From Saprospiraceae bacterium (GTDB lineage: Bacteria > Bacteroidota > Bacteroidia > Chitinophagales > Saprospiraceae): a stretch of DNA of 64,000 bases. Positions 45,191 to 54,143 of the stretch are shown piece by piece (the stretch's first letter is position 1; each line of letters begins with the position of its first letter). The position numbers and the translations under genes were made by a program. The notes under the pieces are model-generated. The model did not search any database, had not been told where the DNA came from, and saw only the letters and a program-made list of their open reading frames with translations. Location: contig JADKAA010000024.1 in assembly GCA_016715465.1 (NCBI GenBank), positions 992,001 through 1,056,000 of the forward strand, given 5' to 3'.

Positions 45191-46153
45191 ATGAATTCAC
45201 TGGGCGGAAGCGGTAATCCCTTCTTCTTCCTCATCTCTTTTGACAAGACCATGTCATTGGTTTCTCCGATGGCGGACCTGGATCCGTGTATCCGGTTTAA
45301 GATCAACGAACACCGGTTTGAAGCCCATGATCACGTGTCACTTCCTTTTTTGGAAAAGTTTGAAAAAGACCCCTTCTCCATCGAGGAATATACCGAAAGG
45401 TTCAACCGCGTAAAAGCCAGAATTGAATATGGCGATTCCTATCTGGTGAACCTCACTTTTCCTACACCCATTGACACCAACCTCTCGTTGCGCCATATTT
45501 ATGGGCTGGCCCAGGCAAAGTACAAGCTGCTGATGCCTGACAACTTTGTGGTTTTTTCGCCGGAGTGTTTTGTGAAGATCGCAGATGGTCATATTTACTC
45601 ATATCCGATGAAGGGAACCATAGATGCCGGTATTGAAAATGCCGAACAATTGCTCCTGGAAGATGAAAAAGAATTGGCTGAACATTATACGATAGTTGAT
45701 CTCATCCGCAATGATCTGGGCATGGTGGCTGATCGCATTGAATTGACCAAATTTCGATACTTGGACACAATCAGGGCCAACGATAAAACCCTTTTGCAGA
45801 CCAGCTCCGAAATCCGGGGGCGCTTGCCATTGGATTATGCCTCACGATTGGGGAATATGCTGGATACACTCTTGCCAGCAGGAAGCATCAGTGGGGCACC
45901 AAAGAAGGAAACCCTGGACATCATTAGGGAAGCAGAAAAAGACCCGCGAGGTTTTTATACCGGTGTTTTTGGTTTTTTTGACGGAAAAAATATGGATTCT
46001 GCAGTTGCCATACGTTATATTGAAGAAAAAGAAAATCAATTGCTGTACAGGAGTGGAGGAGGTATAACTGCCATGAGCACCGCCGGTCAGGAATACAATG
46101 AACTAATTGATAAAATCTATGTCCCAACTGGTAGAAAGCATTTGGATTCGTAA
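45191..46153 (+). CDS. pabB: Aminodeoxychorismate synthase component I
   Basis: About 320 residues. The chorismate-binding core is recognisable: YGDSYLVNLTFPTPI, FVVFSPECFVKI, YSYPMKGTIDAG, EHYTIVDLIRNDLG, LPAGSISGAPKKETLDII and FYTGVFGFFDG. It converts chorismate and glutamine-derived ammonia to 4-amino-4-deoxychorismate for folate synthesis. The ATG at 45191 gives the usual Bacteroidota start (MNSLGGSGNPFFFLISF); longer starts run into repeat DNA. It overlaps the downstream class IV aminotransferase gene. Confidence 0.88.
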   Translation: MNSLGGSGNPFFFLISFDKTMSLVSPMADLDPCIRFKINEHRFEAHDHVSLPFLEKFEKDPFSIEEYTERFNRVKARIEYGDSYLVNLTFPTPIDTNLSLRHIYGLAQAKYKLLMPDNFVVFSPECFVKIADGHIYSYPMKGTIDAGIENAEQLLLEDEKELAEHYTIVDLIRNDLGMVADRIELTKFRYLDTIRANDKTLLQTSSEIRGRLPLDYASRLGNMLDTLLPAGSISGAPKKETLDIIREAEKDPRGFYTGVFGFFDGKNMDSAVAIRYIEEKENQLLYRSGGGITAMSTAGQEYNELIDKIYVPTGRKHLDS

Positions 46154-46712
46154 TGGGAGGATACACAACATGACCTTTCACCAGGCCAGGTATGCAACTA
46201 CTTATTTTAATTTATTTGGCAGGTTGGCAAGAACTACCCTCCGTCGCCTGATCGATGCCCGGGCACTCGCATTCGATGATGTAAAATGCAGAATTTTATA
46301 TGATAAATCAGGAGCCGGAGTTAGTTATGAAAAATATGAACGCAAGCCCATAGAAACCATCAGGGTACTGACCGATGACCAAATCGAATATCCCTATAAA
46401 TTCTTAGCCCGACCAAACCTGGATGCCCTTTTCCAGCAACGTGGCGACGCCGATGAAATCGCCATCGTAAAAAACGGTTTGTTCACCGATGCCTACTACT
46501 ACAACCTGGTGTTTGAAAACCGCGACGGACTGTTTACGCCTCGGCTTCCCTTGTTGGAGGGCACCATGCGGCAATCCCTGCTCGAAAAAAAATACATCAG
46601 ACCCGCAGATATTGCCATTGATCAATTGGGGGAATACGAAAAAATCCACCTCATCAATGCCCTTAATCCCCTCGATTTCCAGGTAATTCCCGTTTCAGGT
46701 TTGAAATTGTAA
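46119..46712 (+). CDS. pabC: Class IV aminotransferase-like aminodeoxychorismate lyase
   Basis: About 197 residues from the ATG at 46119, overlapping the pabB end by 35 bp in another frame. Recognisable parts are ESIWIRNGRIHNMTFHQARY, CRILYD, DEIAIVKNGLFTDAYYYNLVFE and TPRLPLLEGTMRQSLLEKKYI, which match PLP-dependent class IV enzymes. With pabB it would release pyruvate from aminodeoxychorismate to give 4-aminobenzoate. It is shorter than E. coli PabC; the short form is common in Bacteroidota. Confidence 0.82.
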   Translation: MSQLVESIWIRNGRIHNMTFHQARYATTYFNLFGRLARTTLRRLIDARALAFDDVKCRILYDKSGAGVSYEKYERKPIETIRVLTDDQIEYPYKFLARPNLDALFQQRGDADEIAIVKNGLFTDAYYYNLVFENRDGLFTPRLPLLEGTMRQSLLEKKYIRPADIAIDQLGEYEKIHLINALNPLDFQVIPVSGLKL

Positions 46713-46848
46713 GTAAAAACACTTCTTTTTTTCTGATTTTCAGGGGTTTGGCATCATTTATGTGTCTCTTAGTTATAGAATGACATGGATCATTTTGTTA
46801 ACGAATTTCAAACATGTAAAAAAAGTATAATATTTAAAATGTTTAATA

Positions 46849-46856
46849 TAAATTTG
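46849..46856 (+). promoter_or_regulatory. Candidate -7 promoter element
   Basis: TAAATTTG fits TAnnTTTG and lies 46 bp before the small ORF at 46902. No -33 TTG is seen at the usual distance. Confidence 0.35.
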
Positions 46857-46901
46857 TAACGAAGTCATAGTTGAATTTTAACCCCCATTAAAACATATCT
46901 C

Positions 46902-47015
46902 ATGAGCAAGGTCATCAAAATCGTAGCTGCATTCATATCCAGACTATTTACCAAATCAAAAAAGATCGTTTCCATACCACAGGGTAAGGAATACGAATCC
47001 TGGCTGGGCATCTGA
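46902..47015 (+). CDS. Small basic protein, 37 residues
   Basis: An ATG-started ORF encoding MSKVIKIVAAFISRLF, then a lysine-rich stretch and EYESWLGI. It has a hydrophobic/amphipathic N-terminal helix. Family not recognised. Its stop overlaps the only plausible start of the YraN gene, so it may be translated to couple YraN expression, or be a leader peptide. A -7-like element precedes it. Confidence 0.4.
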   Translation: MSKVIKIVAAFISRLFTKSKKIVSIPQGKEYESWLGI

Positions 47016-47383
47016 AACCTGAAAGCACAAGATCGAAGGGAAATAAGGGTGAGTCCATTGCCCTTGATTTCCTTCAAAAAGCCGGATATGACATCCTGGC
47101 AACCAATTGGTCAGCTCATAAAGCCGAGATCGACATCATTGCCAAAATTAATGACCAGCTTGTCTTCGTCGAAGTGAAAACCCGGAGATCGCCATCTTCT
47201 CCCGAAACGGCGGTTACCCATCGCAAACAAAAACTCATCGCTTCTACCGCTGCGCAATATATGGAATCCATCAATTATGACTGGAAGATCCGTTTCGACA
47301 TCATTACCATCATTTACCGATCTAGAGAAGATTTTACCCTGGAACATTTTGTGGATGCATTTTTTCCGGGGCTTGATTGGTGA
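47012..47383 (+). CDS. yraN: YraN family (UPF0102) nuclease-fold protein
   Basis: About 123 residues. The family signature is clear: KGESIALDFLQKAGYDILATNW, the acidic pair in KAEIDIIAKINDQLVFVEVKTR, and a basic HRKQKLIASTAAQYM. This is the Holliday-junction-resolvase-like PD-(D/E)XK fold; its cellular role is uncertain. The frame is closed at 46987 and holds no ATG, GTG or TTG before the conserved core, so a CTG at 47012 (overlapping the upstream TGA) is the likely start, or an indel has removed the ATG. Confidence 0.78.
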   Translation: MKPESTRSKGNKGESIALDFLQKAGYDILATNWSAHKAEIDIIAKINDQLVFVEVKTRRSPSSPETAVTHRKQKLIASTAAQYMESINYDWKIRFDIITIIYRSREDFTLEHFVDAFFPGLDW

Positions 47384-47682
47384 TGCGGTGAATCGTGATA
47401 ATCGGTAAATCGTGAAAATCTACCTGGCTAACGCCAGTTAGACAGGTCGGGTGAATCGGGTGAATCGGGTGAATCGGAAAAGTCGTGAAAATCTACCTGG
47501 CTAGCGCCAACTATATATGTTTGGAATTAACGGTATTTCTGTGGTAATCTTCGGTATCTGCGGGAACCAAAAAAAGTTTTTATTTCCCGCAGATACCGCA
47601 GAATTGCGCAGATATTATTTGTAAGTGGGGAGTGAATCTACCGGGCTGCGCAAATTAAATAGGGCGCGAAAAATGAGATGGA
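47384..47682. repeat. Intergenic block of family B and C repeats
   Basis: Contains ATCGGTAA-type units (47395-47410), a full family B palindrome (47420-47447), three GGGTGAATC units (47448-47470), a shorter family B copy (47493-47512), a hairpin CGGTATCTGCGGGAA/TTCCCGCAGATACCG (47552-47598) related to family C, and a degenerate family B end (47637-47663). No gene. Confidence 0.6.
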
Positions 47683-48291
47683 TTAACAATCCACAATTTT
47701 TGAGCGCAATTTATCTATGGCCTTTATGATTTCGTTTCGGTTTTTGGCAACTTTGATGAAGTTGGGCAGTTTTTCTACCATGGTCATTTTAAAGCGGCTG
47801 GTGGTTCTTTCCCGGAGTTTGGCGGCCACATAATTTTGGATCTCATTAAGGTGGGGGAGGTTATAGGCCCATAGTATTTCATTCTTTACCGGAATTTGCA
47901 GAAACAGAGGCAGACCGAAGACGGCATCGATGATGCCTTCATGGAGGTACTTCAGGATATAGGATTCCCATCGTGCCACTTGATTAGGTGATCCACATGA
48001 CGTACACTTGATTAATGTTTTTGACTTAGGGCTTTTAAGGTCAGCTATGACATCGGTGATGTGGGACCCACAGTCGCTGCATCTGGCATTGTCTGCAGAC
48101 TTGAACCTAAGCCGGTTTATGGCGGTTTCCTGAAAATGACAATGTCGGCATCGGAGCCGTCCATTTTTATAATCCATCTTTATTGGAAGACTGACTAAAG
48201 CATCTTTTTGACAGCGTGGGCAGCACACCATAAATTCCCCCATAAGATCATAAAGGCGAAGGGGCTCTCCTGTATAGCGGTTGGAATCCAT
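47683..48291 (-). CDS. Double zinc-ribbon hypothetical protein
   Basis: About 202 residues from the ATG at 48291. Two CxxC pairs, VCCPRCQ and LRCRHCHF, then ARCSDCGSH and IKCTSCGSP, indicate two zinc ribbons. The C-terminal half is helical (NEIQNYVAAKLRERTTSRFKM). Family not recognised; a nucleic-acid or protein-binding role is plausible. It follows the next gene on the - strand by 13 bp. Confidence 0.65.
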   Translation of the reverse strand: MDSNRYTGEPLRLYDLMGEFMVCCPRCQKDALVSLPIKMDYKNGRLRCRHCHFQETAINRLRFKSADNARCSDCGSHITDVIADLKSPKSKTLIKCTSCGSPNQVARWESYILKYLHEGIIDAVFGLPLFLQIPVKNEILWAYNLPHLNEIQNYVAAKLRERTTSRFKMTMVEKLPNFIKVAKNRNEIIKAIDKLRSKIVDC

Positions 48292-48304
48292 GCCGGTCGC
48301 TGGG

Positions 48305-48886
48305 TTAGTCGAAATTGGTTGTCGCAATATAATCGATTTGCCACTTGCCTTTGTTCTTGCTCAGGTCAATTTCGTAGATCCATTCTCCTGTCATTTCTAT
48401 CAGGGCTTTATTGCCATGGTGTTCGATTATCCTGAACTTGAGTTTGGGTATGGCATTCCAGATGAGTTCAGGTTCTTGTGTGATTAAGACCAGATCGAAG
48501 TCGAAACCTTCAGGCGGTCCCTCATTTTGGGGATTAATTGTAAAGGCCTCTTCTTTTGAGTTAAAATAAGTTTGCCATAATGTTGTGTAGGTATCGGAAA
48601 TATAACCGCTTGATTTAAGGAAAGCGAGGTATTGTTTGCAACCAGTCGCATTTACAATATAGTTCCCTCCGCCATCTACACCCGTAAGTCCAAAGCTGTT
48701 TGCTTTTTTATAGTTTTTTTTATACCAGGTCAGGAAGCCTTTGATGGATGTTACCATCTGACTGGAATCAGAAACTGCAGCCAAAGTTTGCCGTTTATCC
48801 AAAGTTTGGGTCTCAGTTGTCCCAGGAATCTGGTCGTGTAATCCAATGGTCAGAAAGATCAGCGAAAAAATAAGGGATATATTCAT
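48305..48886 (-). CDS. Exported DUF3828-like protein
   Basis: 193 residues with a short N-terminal signal (MNISLIFSLIFLTIGLH). The segment IKGFLTWYKKNYKKAN, followed by CKQYLAFLKSSGYISDTYTTLW and a C-terminal beta hairpin KGKWQIDYI, resembles small periplasmic DUF3828/NTF2-like proteins. Function unknown. It is 13 bp upstream of the zinc-ribbon gene. Confidence 0.55.
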   Translation of the reverse strand: MNISLIFSLIFLTIGLHDQIPGTTETQTLDKRQTLAAVSDSSQMVTSIKGFLTWYKKNYKKANSFGLTGVDGGGNYIVNATGCKQYLAFLKSSGYISDTYTTLWQTYFNSKEEAFTINPQNEGPPEGFDFDLVLITQEPELIWNAIPKLKFRIIEHHGNKALIEMTGEWIYEIDLSKNKGKWQIDYIATTNFD

Positions 48887-48927
48887 GGTCTAAAGTTAAG
48901 GTATTTATTTTTCAAGTAGTTTGGCAA

Positions 48928-49200
48928 TTAAAAAATAAGTGCCGCTACCAGAGCCCAGCAGGCCCAGCAATAAGCAAGGTATTTCATGCCATCCCAGTAT
49001 TTCAATTCCACTTCACCGGTCTGATATGATTTTTGGATCATGAATACGCAAAATATAGAGGCCAATGCCAACCATTGTTTCATGAAAATGGGATTGTGAT
49101 GGTTAGTCCAGGCGGTGAGACCTGAATATAGGTAAAATAGGGTGAGTGTGGCTGTCCCCGCCAAAAGACAATAGTATAAAAGTTTTACGCCAAAGCCCAT
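48928..49200 (-). CDS. Small three-helix membrane protein (1)
   Basis: 90 residues from the ATG at 49200. Three hydrophobic helices are visible: LLYYCLLAGTATLTLFYLYSG, WLALASIFCVFMI and LAYCWACWALVAALIF. Its C-terminal half resembles that of the upstream neighbour (VELKYWDGMKYLAYCWACWALV against TEVKYLSACGILGLCWLVMAL), so the two may be paralogues. It starts 1 bp after the neighbour's stop. Function unknown. Confidence 0.6.
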   Translation of the reverse strand: MGFGVKLLYYCLLAGTATLTLFYLYSGLTAWTNHHNPIFMKQWLALASIFCVFMIQKSYQTGEVELKYWDGMKYLAYCWACWALVAALIF

Positions 49201-49201
49201 C

Positions 49202-49504
49202 TTATTGCCAGTGAATAGGACCATTGAAAAACAAAAATCCAATAAATAACTCGAGGGCCATCACCAGCCAGCATAAGCCCAGGATGCCGCAAGCTGAGAG
49301 ATATTTAACTTCGGTACCTACTGCCTGATATGCAAAATACATGCCCGTGCAGGCAACGATTCCTGCGAGGGCAAGGATGATTGATTCCGACCCTTTTCCC
49401 CCTGCGGTGATCGGGATATACACCGCATTGGCGAAGTGAAACAAAGCTACCAGGATGCTGATGCCAAACATGACGTAAAAGCTAATTTTAGAAATAAATT
49501 CCAT
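49202..49504 (-). CDS. Small three-to-four-helix membrane protein (2)
   Basis: 100 residues with hydrophobic segments FYVMFGISILVALFHFANAV, ILALAGIVACTGMYFAYQAV and LGLCWLVMALELFIGFLFF. It heads a tight - strand pair with the next small membrane gene. No family recognised. The pair may form a heteromeric membrane complex. Confidence 0.6.
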   Translation of the reverse strand: MEFISKISFYVMFGISILVALFHFANAVYIPITAGGKGSESIILALAGIVACTGMYFAYQAVGTEVKYLSACGILGLCWLVMALELFIGFLFFNGPIHWQ

Positions 49505-50032
49505 TTATGAATTAGGATTTATGAATTAGGATTTATGAATTAGGAATTAGGAATTGAGGTCCATGCTGTTATTTAACTTTACTAAGGTGGCATTTAAATA
49601 CCTGTGCAACCACATTTTGACTTCGAATAGGGGCAAATATGGATTGAAAGGTAGTGGAGGGCAACTTGACTGGTGAATGAGATGTTCAAAATGTTCAAAA
49701 TTTTCGAAACCTGTCTAACTGGCGTCAGCCAGATGAACGAACGATTTCTCCTTCAGAGAAAAAAATGAGCGGCAGCTCATTTTAGTGAGTAAACTGCGCG
49801 CTAACAGCGCAGCATAGTCATATTCGTTTAAGCGGTAGCAACGAGGGGTCCGAATTTAAGTTTTTATATCAGGCATTCACGTAAAAGAGCATAACCGACA
49901 GTTGCCATACATATGCTGGAGCGAAGCGGAAGCTGACAGGCTCCGGGCCGAAGGTGAGGAGTTCCGAGTGTGACGAGGGATTCATGCCTACCAGAAGATA
50001 GACCGGTTTGCGTTTATATATTGTAAAAAGAA
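49505..50032. repeat. Intergenic region with low-complexity, family B and family A repeats
   Basis: ATTTATGAATTAGG units repeat right at the start of the small membrane gene (49505-49557). A family B copy, CCTGTCTAACTGGCGTCAGC, lies at 49710. A reversed family A unit lies at about 49745-49790 (hairpins AAAATGAGC-TGCC-GCTCATTTT and TTTCTCC/GAGAAA on the - strand). No gene is seen. Confidence 0.6.
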
Positions 50033-50061
50033 AAGGGTGTACATGCTTGTTGTACACCCTT
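50033..50061 (-). terminator. Rho-independent-like terminator
   Basis: AAGGGTGTACA (50033-50043) pairs perfectly with TGTACACCCTT (50051-50061) across a 7-nt loop. On the - strand it is followed by TTCTTTTTAC. It ends the choice-of-anchor gene 26 bp after its stop. Confidence 0.75.
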
Positions 50062-50086
50062 AATTTTATGACAGCATCAATCTATT

Positions 50087-53000
50087 TTAGTCGATTTTTA
50101 TCCATTTGATGACATCGGAGAAGTTATCTCCGGAATGACTTATGAAATACATGCCTGGAGTAAGTGACGCGGTTTCGAACGTAACCACGTTATTTGTTAC
50201 ACCTTCTTGCTTTAGACATACATTTCCCAAGGCATCAATTATGGAAATGGTATTATCGCTTACCTCATCATTTAATTTGAGATAGACGGTTACATAAGAA
50301 GATCCTGGATTTGGATAAGCCATTAAAACATTTGCTTTCGATGACCTGGTAAATGCCAATTGCTCCGCCAGTTCTTCCGGAGTGCTTCCTCCGTTATTTG
50401 GATAATCATTGATAACGATATATCGGCCACTGCAAGCACTGCTTCCGTAATTGTCGGTAATGACCATGTCAAAATTTCTCACTTTGTTGAAATCTGCCGG
50501 ACTTACTGGCAGGCAATTTCTTTGAAGAATACCCCTGTCACTGTTGTTATAGATGCCATTTGGTATGGCATCTATACAGGCGCCATTGGTTGTCCAATTG
50601 AAGGCAACATTTGTGTTTTTTCGGGCGACTGTTCTGCTCATATTCGGTCCGAAAGAAGAGCCGGCATCCAGCTCCTCAGCAGGTATAAGATAAACGTCTG
50701 CGGTACCGGGTCCATTAAAGGTCAAATTTCCTGCATTGGCATACACCGTAACAATGTTGCCGCAAACTGCGACAGGAGCCGGGCAGGCGTTGCAAAAAGT
50801 ACCACCACAATCCACTCCGGTTTCAGTGCCATTTTGGATGCCATCGCTGCAGGTAATGCAACTGCCGTCATCAAACAGCGCATTTGGATTGTAGTTGTAG
50901 GCATCCTGATTGGTGCAACCGCAGTCTTCATCGGCCATTTGGTCGCAATCATTGTCAATGCCATCGCAAAGATCATCCGCTTCAGGATATACAGTTTCGT
51001 TCTGATCATCACAGTCCAGGTCATTGTCAGCATACCCGGGGGTCAAACCACAGGCATAGATTGGTTGTGAAGTGGCGCCAAAGCCATCCCCGTCTTCATC
51101 CACATATTGAGCAATGTAACTTTTAGCGATTTCAAAAACCGATATAGTTCGGCTTCCTTCTGCTGCAGTGATAAGAAGGGCATTGTTTGTAGGACTTTGC
51201 TCCGCGGGGATAAAAAGTAACCCTTCAACAGCCAAATCCTGAGGCATATTGATGTATTGTACCATGGCTGGTGAGGTTGGATTGGTCAGGTCATAAACAA
51301 CTACGTCTCCTGTTCTTTCGAGACCAAGGAAAGCATAGGTGGTGCCAAATACATTTCCAACAGCTACACCCTCCGGTTCAGGTCCTTTGTTGTCACTTCT
51401 GCTGTCAAATCCGGCGGCGGTGCCTTCGGAGTTAAATAAAGTTGGCGTTTTTTGGGCGATCATTTTCTCCAAGGCGTCACCACTGTCATATACTAGACTG
51501 CCAGCACCATTCCAAATGGTAAATGACCGGGCTCCCAAAGCGTGCATCTGGTCAAAATCTCCGTCCGCATCGACATCACCCGTTGCTTTAGTCAATTGCA
51601 GTCGACCAAGATTGGCGTTGTTTTTAAGGGTAGCCGCATTTGGAAATACCATAGGATCAAGTGCATAGGATAATGAGCCTACCCGGATTTCTTCTGAAAA
51701 TCCGGTATAATCTCTTGAATCTCCTTCGTTCGCGGTTATGTAATATTGCAGTTCATTTTGTGTGAATGATGCAATGGCATCAGGTTGGTACATGCCCATT
51801 AAAGGCCACGTGTTGATGTTGATCTTTCCTATACTTGAAGTAGAATCGCGGTCACTGGCATCCAGACCTGCATTTGCCAGGCTGTGGTCTTTAAGGCCCA
51901 GTGGAATTATTTGGGTTATGATGGATGTGGCAAGATCAAGGGTGGCAAAGGCATTGTTTTCCTGCAGGGTAATGACAGCTGTGGTGCCATCTGCAGAAAA
52001 AGCGATATACTCCGGTTCAAGATCCTGGGAAACCGTAGCACCAGGTCCATAAATTCTGACACCGGCACTCTTTAGTGTATTTATTTGACCATTAAATGCC
52101 TGAAAACCGGCTGTAGTCACCGAAGCATTGTTGATGCCCCCACTGATGTCAATGATGGATACGGAACCTTCTGGGTCAAATGACGTTGCTTGACCATAAC
52201 TATTGGGTTCTCCTTCATTGGCTGTGAGGACTTTGGTTCCGCCAGGTGTAAAAGTAACCATGTCAGGAAGGTGTCCTACTTTTACATGATGAATGTATGC
52301 AGAGGAAGAGGTCTGGAAAAAAGCCACAACTCCGGAATCCTGTGCCCCGGTAGTGGTATTCCTAATGGCAAACGAAGCCGCCAAAATCCCATTTTTTACA
52401 GCTACGCTGTTTGGGATGGCTGCAAATCCGGCAGGTGCAGTAAAACCATTTGAAAGAATGCCAATTAGACTCAACTGACCTGAAGCATTCAGATTAAATT
52501 CTTCAATAAATTCGCCCGCCACCGCAAACAGCTTACTACTTGTCGCATCATAAGCGGATATCTCAGCGCCATTTACACTTGTAATGGTGCTGGTATGTGT
52601 TAAAAAGCTGCAGGTGTTATCTACTATCATTAAATCTGCACTGGAAGGTAACCCTATGGTTAAACCTGAACCAGCATTTATAAGAGTTACGGTTGCCGTT
52701 TCCAGACCTTCCGGAATTGCATCGTCGGCAACAATCAGTTTTGCAGTTCCTGCCATCTGGCCGGATAAAATGGTAATGGTGGACTTTGTCAGGTAATAGT
52801 CGGAGGCCGTAATTCCAGAACCACTCACCGATATACCAATGGTCTGATTTCCGGAAGCAGGGCCATCTGTGGTAACGGTAATGATTACTTCTGTGGTAAG
52901 TTTTTCTTCAGCTGTAGTGGTATTAAGACTGATAGTGGCAGCGGGTAAAGGAGTAAGTAAAGTAACCGGATCACTGCTTACTTTATTTAGGTCTAATGAA

Positions 53001-53104
53001 ATATTTTCACGCAATAACAAGTTAGTCCATGTATCTGCTTGTACGGTATAAATGGCAATTGCCATCAAAATGCCCAAAAGGACTTTTGAAAAGTTCATTC
53101 TCAT
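50087..53104 (-). CDS. Secreted choice-of-anchor I protein with Calx-beta, metal-binding and T9SS domains
   Basis: About 1005 residues. After a signal peptide comes a Calx-beta-like domain (TTEVIITVTTDGPASGNQTI to ETATVTLINAGSG). The large centre has the choice-of-anchor I/phytase-like propeller pattern: VKVGHLPDMVTFTPGGTKVL, GEPNSYG, LEPEYIAFSADGTTAVI and GPEPEGVAVGNVFGTTYAFL. A cysteine-rich calcium-binding stretch follows (VDEDGDGFGA, DCDDQNETVYPEADDLCDGIDNDCD). The last 75 residues (YPNPGSSYVTVYL to VIKWIKID) are a T9SS sorting domain. It is likely surface-exposed; esterase or phosphatase activity cannot be shown. Confidence 0.85.
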   Translation of the reverse strand: MRMNFSKVLLGILMAIAIYTVQADTWTNLLLRENISLDLNKVSSDPVTLLTPLPAATISLNTTTAEEKLTTEVIITVTTDGPASGNQTIGISVSGSGITASDYYLTKSTITILSGQMAGTAKLIVADDAIPEGLETATVTLINAGSGLTIGLPSSADLMIVDNTCSFLTHTSTITSVNGAEISAYDATSSKLFAVAGEFIEEFNLNASGQLSLIGILSNGFTAPAGFAAIPNSVAVKNGILAASFAIRNTTTGAQDSGVVAFFQTSSSAYIHHVKVGHLPDMVTFTPGGTKVLTANEGEPNSYGQATSFDPEGSVSIIDISGGINNASVTTAGFQAFNGQINTLKSAGVRIYGPGATVSQDLEPEYIAFSADGTTAVITLQENNAFATLDLATSIITQIIPLGLKDHSLANAGLDASDRDSTSSIGKININTWPLMGMYQPDAIASFTQNELQYYITANEGDSRDYTGFSEEIRVGSLSYALDPMVFPNAATLKNNANLGRLQLTKATGDVDADGDFDQMHALGARSFTIWNGAGSLVYDSGDALEKMIAQKTPTLFNSEGTAAGFDSRSDNKGPEPEGVAVGNVFGTTYAFLGLERTGDVVVYDLTNPTSPAMVQYINMPQDLAVEGLLFIPAEQSPTNNALLITAAEGSRTISVFEIAKSYIAQYVDEDGDGFGATSQPIYACGLTPGYADNDLDCDDQNETVYPEADDLCDGIDNDCDQMADEDCGCTNQDAYNYNPNALFDDGSCITCSDGIQNGTETGVDCGGTFCNACPAPVAVCGNIVTVYANAGNLTFNGPGTADVYLIPAEELDAGSSFGPNMSRTVARKNTNVAFNWTTNGACIDAIPNGIYNNSDRGILQRNCLPVSPADFNKVRNFDMVITDNYGSSACSGRYIVINDYPNNGGSTPEELAEQLAFTRSSKANVLMAYPNPGSSYVTVYLKLNDEVSDNTISIIDALGNVCLKQEGVTNNVVTFETASLTPGMYFISHSGDNFSDVIKWIKID

Positions 53105-53140
53105 GTTTGCTAATTTTAGATTATATATTGATTTTAACAA

Positions 53141-53382
53141 ACATAAAGCTTGACAGGCGTTAAGGCACTATACAGGAAATCAATTGATGGATTCTTAAAG
53201 CAGGCTTAATATTAAAGGTGTAAGTAATGGATTTGCCTTAAAATATGAAACAATTAATTAACCTTTTGACAAAATGCAGTTAATATCAAAAGTGAGTTTA
53301 ATATCAAGTTGTTTATCATACCCAAAATTACGTATATAAGATTTGAGTACCACTTAATTGGCACGCGATTTCCCCGAGGAAT
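53141..53382. other. AT-rich upstream region
   Basis: Should contain the promoter of the choice-of-anchor gene. No gene is seen before the tandem array begins. Confidence 0.3.
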
Positions 53383-53834
53383 TCACCATGCCGTGTGATG
53401 CGCACGCGGTTAGCGTACTTCACCTGGAATTTGACCATGCCGCGTGATGCGCACGCGGTTAGCGTACTTCACCTGGAGTTTGACCATGCCGCGTGATGCG
53501 CACGCGGTTAGCGTACTTCACCTGGAGTTTGACCATGCCGCGTGATGCGCACGCGGTTCCTTCTCTAAAATGAGCTGCCGCTCATTTTTCTCTCCTGTGG
53601 AGAGACCGTTCAGTCATCTCCTGTGGAGAGACCGTTCAGTCGGTTCCTCAAGAAATCTACCATGCCGCGTGATGCGCACGCGGTTAGCGTACTTCACCTG
53701 GAATTTGACCATGCCGCGTGATGCGCACGCGGTTAGCGTACTTCACCTGGAGTTTGACCATGCCGCGTGATGCGCACGCCTTTAGCGCTCTTCATCTGGA
53801 ATTTGACCATGCCGCGTGATGCGCACGCCTTTAG
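53383..53834. repeat. 49-bp tandem array interrupted by a family A unit
   Basis: Units of 49 bp start ACCATGCCGCGTGATGCGCA and continue CGCGGTTAGCGTACTTCACC. Copies begin at about 53383, 53432, 53481, 53530, 53657, 53708, 53757 and 53806. A family A unit (about 53550-53656) with its two hairpins is embedded after the fourth. The last two copies read GCACGCCTTTAG. There are no unique spacers, so it is not a CRISPR array. Confidence 0.8.
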
Positions 53835-53954
53835 GTTTGCAATTTAAATAAAATGTAACCTTTTTATACAAATTAAAGATAATCATTATATGTAGTGTAA
53901 TGGGGGGTCGAGGGGGGTATAAATTTTGCTATAAACTGTTGATAATGTTGATAA

Positions 53955-54108
53955 GTTGAGATAAGGAGAGGCACTTTAGTTAGCGCGCTAGAAGTTTACA
54001 TTCTATGAACCGTTTTAATCCTCTCCTTATTCTTAAGGTTTAAGCCAAATAGAAAATTGGGATTTGAAGCCCATTATTAAGGTATTGGTGTTTGCCTTAT
54101 ATCTCAAC
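53955..54108 (+). ncRNA. Candidate IS110 bridge RNA
   Basis: The 5' noncoding end of the element can fold. ATAAGGAGAGG (53961-53971) pairs perfectly with CCTCTCCTTAT (54020-54030); the loop holds the palindrome TAGCGCGCTA (53981-53990). An outer pair GTTGAGATA/TATCTCAAC (53955-53963, 54100-54108) overlaps and competes with the inner one. IS110 elements of the IS621 type encode a bridge RNA at this place. Assignment is by position and structure only. Confidence 0.5.
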
Positions 54109-54143
54109 CATATCATTTTTAACTATAACTTAAAAAAGATATT

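Noticed and set aside
53383..53834. Possible CRISPR array
   Set aside because: The 49-bp repeats are head-to-tail without unique spacers, and no cas genes are present.
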